Shown here: positions 62,200 to 64,000 of the stretch, piece after piece
Numbering within the stretch: the stretch's first letter is position 1
Layout: each line of letters begins with the position of its first letter
From: Bin5 sp965204705
GTDB taxonomy: Bacteria > Chloroflexota > Anaerolineae > Caldilineales > Caldilineaceae
Direction: 5' to 3'
Assembly: GCA_965204705.1 (NCBI GenBank)
Contig: OZ242006.1
Coordinates: 2,418,001 to 2,482,000, forward strand
Length of the DNA stretch: 64,000 bases
The notes under the pieces: generated by a model
What the model was told of the DNA's origin: nothing
Seen by the model: only the letters and a program-made list of their open reading frames with translations
The model's database searches: none
Translations under genes and position numbers: made by a program

Positions 62200-63186
62200 C
62201 TATCGCCGCTCCATCTCCAGTACGGTGGAGACAATTTCTTCTTTCCAAGGCAACGCCTCTTCCTCCAGGACGCGAGAGACGGGAATCGACACGGGCGCCA
62301 TACCCAGGCGGCGGGCAGGCGCTCTCAGTAAGTGCGGGGCCTCTTCGTAGGCCCGGGCCACAATTTCTGCACCCACTCCGCAATTCGCATAGGACTCGTG
62401 AACTGCCAGCAGTCGTCCCGTTTTCGCAACTGACGCCCAGACCGTTTCTGTGTCCAACGGTTCGACAGTGCGCATGTCGACTACCTCGCAACTGATGCCG
62501 TGCTGTTCCTCAAGGGTCCCGGCCGCCTCCAAGGCCTGTAACAGGCAGAAGCTGAAAGTCGCGATGGTCAGGTCGGTTCCCTCCCTCTTCACGTCCGCTT
62601 TTCCTATCGGAACCAGATACTCCTCATCCGGCGACGGCGCCTCCCCACGCGTAAAATAGAGCATCTTGTGCTCCAGGAAGGCGACCGGATTGTCGTCGCG
62701 GATGGCAGTTTTGAGTAGTCCCTTGGCATCGTACGGCGTTGCCGGCGAGACAACCCTGATGCCGGGAAAGTGAGCGTAGAGGCTGTCAACCGACTGACTG
62801 TGCTGCGAACCGTAATGTTTGCCCCCGCCTTGCTGGCCCCGTATCACGAGGGGAACCTTTAGCAGGCCCCCTGTCATATACCTGTACTTTGCAATCTGAT
62901 TGAAAATCTGGTCGGCAGCCACCAGCGTGAAGTCCATATACATCAGCTCGACGACAGGGCGCATTCCCACTGTTGCCGCCCCCAGGGCCATTCCCATAAA
63001 CGCCTGTTCACTGATGGGCGTGTCAAGTACCCTCTTCTCGCCAAACTCGTCCAACAGGTTACGAGTTACGCGAAACAGACCCCCATAATGGCCGATGTCC
63101 TCGCCAATTAGGAAGACATTTTCGTCGCGCTGCATCTCTTCCCTTAGCGCTTCGTTTATTGCCTGAATGTAGGTTGTTCTTCGCAT
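62200..63186 (-). CDS. 2-oxoacid dehydrogenase E1 component, beta subunit
   Basis: A 328-residue transketolase-like subunit. TYIQAINEALREEM, FLIGEDIGHYGG, RVLDTPISEQAFMGMALGAA and the PVVELMYMDF strand identify E1-beta. The C-terminal lobe has LLAVHESYANCGVGAEI and VLEMERR. It pairs with the alpha subunit to bind thiamine diphosphate and decarboxylate the 2-oxoacid. It is 63 nt after the E1-alpha gene. No strong ribosome site was seen before its ATG. Confidence 0.94.
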   Translation of the reverse strand: MRRTTYIQAINEALREEMQRDENVFLIGEDIGHYGGLFRVTRNLLDEFGEKRVLDTPISEQAFMGMALGAATVGMRPVVELMYMDFTLVAADQIFNQIAKYRYMTGGLLKVPLVIRGQQGGGKHYGSQHSQSVDSLYAHFPGIRVVSPATPYDAKGLLKTAIRDDNPVAFLEHKMLYFTRGEAPSPDEEYLVPIGKADVKREGTDLTIATFSFCLLQALEAAGTLEEQHGISCEVVDMRTVEPLDTETVWASVAKTGRLLAVHESYANCGVGAEIVARAYEEAPHLLRAPARRLGMAPVSIPVSRVLEEEALPWKEEIVSTVLEMERR

Positions 63187-63249
63187 AGAATTTGCAATCG
63201 CGCTCCAACCGCACTTGCCGGATAGACGGCGGCCCTAACGGACCTGTAC

Positions 63250-64000
63250 TTAACCGTTTCCGGAGGCGGGTTCAAAAAAGACGTCCAAATAAGTCTCCGC
63301 CGTATCTGGCCATGGGCTTTTTTCTGCGAATGCCACAGCCTCGTCAATCAATTCATCAACTTCCTCATCCACGACGGCAATGGTGGTTTCGTCAACCCCT
63401 CTAGTCAAGAGCTTTTGCCGCATAACAGTCAGGGGCTCGTATGCCTTCTGCTTCTCGACCTCTTCCGGCGGACGGTAGGTCTCCAGATCCCCGGCCATGT
63501 GTCCTGCCAGGCGGTAGGTGATGCCCTCGATGAAGGTGGGTCCAAAGCCGGACCTTGCGCGATCGGCGGCCTGGCTTACCGCGGCGTGGACGACCTCCAC
63601 ATCGTTGCCGTCGATCTGCACTGTCTCCATTCCGTAGGACCGTGGAAACAGAAAGATATTCTCGATTGAAGAAGTGCGCCAGATCGGCGTCATCTCCGAG
63701 TATCTATTGTTCTCGCAGTAGAAAATGAGCGGCAGTTTCCATTTGGCGGCAATGTTGAACGTTTCGTGCATTACCCCCTGATACAGCGCTCCGTCACCAA
63801 AAAAGGTGATGGCCACCCGGTCCTCGTCACGCAGGTGGCTCGCCAGTGCCAGGCCTGCGGCGTGGGGCACCTGGGCGGCAACAATGCCGTTCGCTCCCAT
63901 CATGCCGTGCTCCGGAGAAACAAAGTGCATCGAGCCACCCTTTCCTTTGGCAAATCCGTCTCTTCGGCCCATTACTTCGGCAATGGCCTTCCCCGGATCC
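63250..64000 (-). CDS. 2-oxoacid dehydrogenase E1 component, alpha subunit (N-terminal part off the window)
   Basis: The visible about 250 residues are the C-terminal part of an E1-alpha. Signs are GSMHFVSPEHGMMGANGIVAAQVP, the thiamine-diphosphate motif GDGALYQGVMHETFNIAAKWKLPLIFYCENN, TYRLAGHMAGDLETYR and the C-terminal helix. The reading frame continues past base 64000 without a stop (DPGKAIAEVMGRRD at the edge). The internal Met near 63972 is not the start. It is the upstream gene of the E1-alpha, E1-beta, E2 operon. Confidence 0.93.
   Translation of the reverse strand, partial: DPGKAIAEVMGRRDGFAKGKGGSMHFVSPEHGMMGANGIVAAQVPHAAGLALASHLRDEDRVAITFFGDGALYQGVMHETFNIAAKWKLPLIFYCENNRYSEMTPIWRTSSIENIFLFPRSYGMETVQIDGNDVEVVHAAVSQAADRARSGFGPTFIEGITYRLAGHMAGDLETYRPPEEVEKQKAYEPLTVMRQKLLTRGVDETTIAVVDEEVDELIDEAVAFAEKSPWPDTAETYLDVFFEPASGNG

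Overview
The window looks like a chromosomal segment of a Chloroflexota bacterium, most like the Caldilineae/Anaerolineae-type genomes recovered from marine and sponge-associated samples. This is inferred from gene content: LysW-dependent lysine synthesis, a DUF2089 regulator, amidohydrolase, phytanoyl-CoA dioxygenase and sulfatase genes, and a type 2 IPP isomerase fused to a polyprenyl synthase. No rRNA is present to confirm it. Coding density is high. Most genes have clear Shine-Dalgarno sequences, several use TTG or GTG starts, and there is one tRNA-Val. I see no CRISPR array, prophage or insertion sequence.

Layout. 1-5009 (minus strand) is a lysine operon of the alpha-aminoadipate/LysW type: homocitrate synthase, homoaconitase large and small subunits, a Nudix hydrolase, the carrier protein LysW, the ligase LysX and the start of the reductase LysY/ArgC. 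5769-22143 holds two tandem paralogous giant secreted proteins (2,706 and 2,458 aa). Each has a signal peptide, an N-terminal beta-rich region, 18 or 15 Ig-like He_PIG repeats, a Gly/Asn/Gln-rich linker, five SH3b-like repeats and a conserved C-terminal module. The two share a 1,695-bp stretch in which I found no mismatch, and they are separated by a decayed fragment of a mandelate-racemase gene. The intact relative of that fragment lies downstream of the second copy, at 23022-24185. 22516-25295 contains a VOC protein, an enolase-superfamily dehydratase and an aldo/keto reductase. 25583-26872 pairs a DUF2089 regulator with a protein made of seven IHGVTP repeats. 27129-30464 has a sulfatase, a methyltransferase, a PhyH-type dioxygenase and a small coupled unknown gene.

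30465-32701 is about 2.2 kb without a convincing gene, rich in palindromes and in short tandem repeats with 7-, 10- and about 43-bp periods. 32702-39992 (plus strand) is a catabolic-looking cluster: three paralogous amidohydrolases, an MscS channel, a Rieske protein, a class III PLP enzyme and an APH-like kinase. 40214-47220 has a RibD/DHFR-like reductase, a DEAD-box helicase, NAD synthetase, an oxidoreductase, tRNA-Val and an SDR. 47465-57901 (minus) carries an acetoacetate-decarboxylase-like protein, FtsK, a 7TM/GAF/HTH regulator, a membrane protein, PgeF, a radical SAM protein, MobA and acyl carrier protein. 58205-60526 is the isoprenoid fusion gene. 60622-64000 (minus) encodes the E2, E1-beta and partial E1-alpha subunits of a 2-oxoacid dehydrogenase.

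The most unusual material is the duplicated giant-protein locus with its apparent gene-conversion tract and pseudogene, the DUF2089/IHGVTP-repeat pair, the amidohydrolase-Rieske-lyase-kinase cluster, and the patterned noncoding stretch. All functional calls are from reading sequence motifs; no database search was run.
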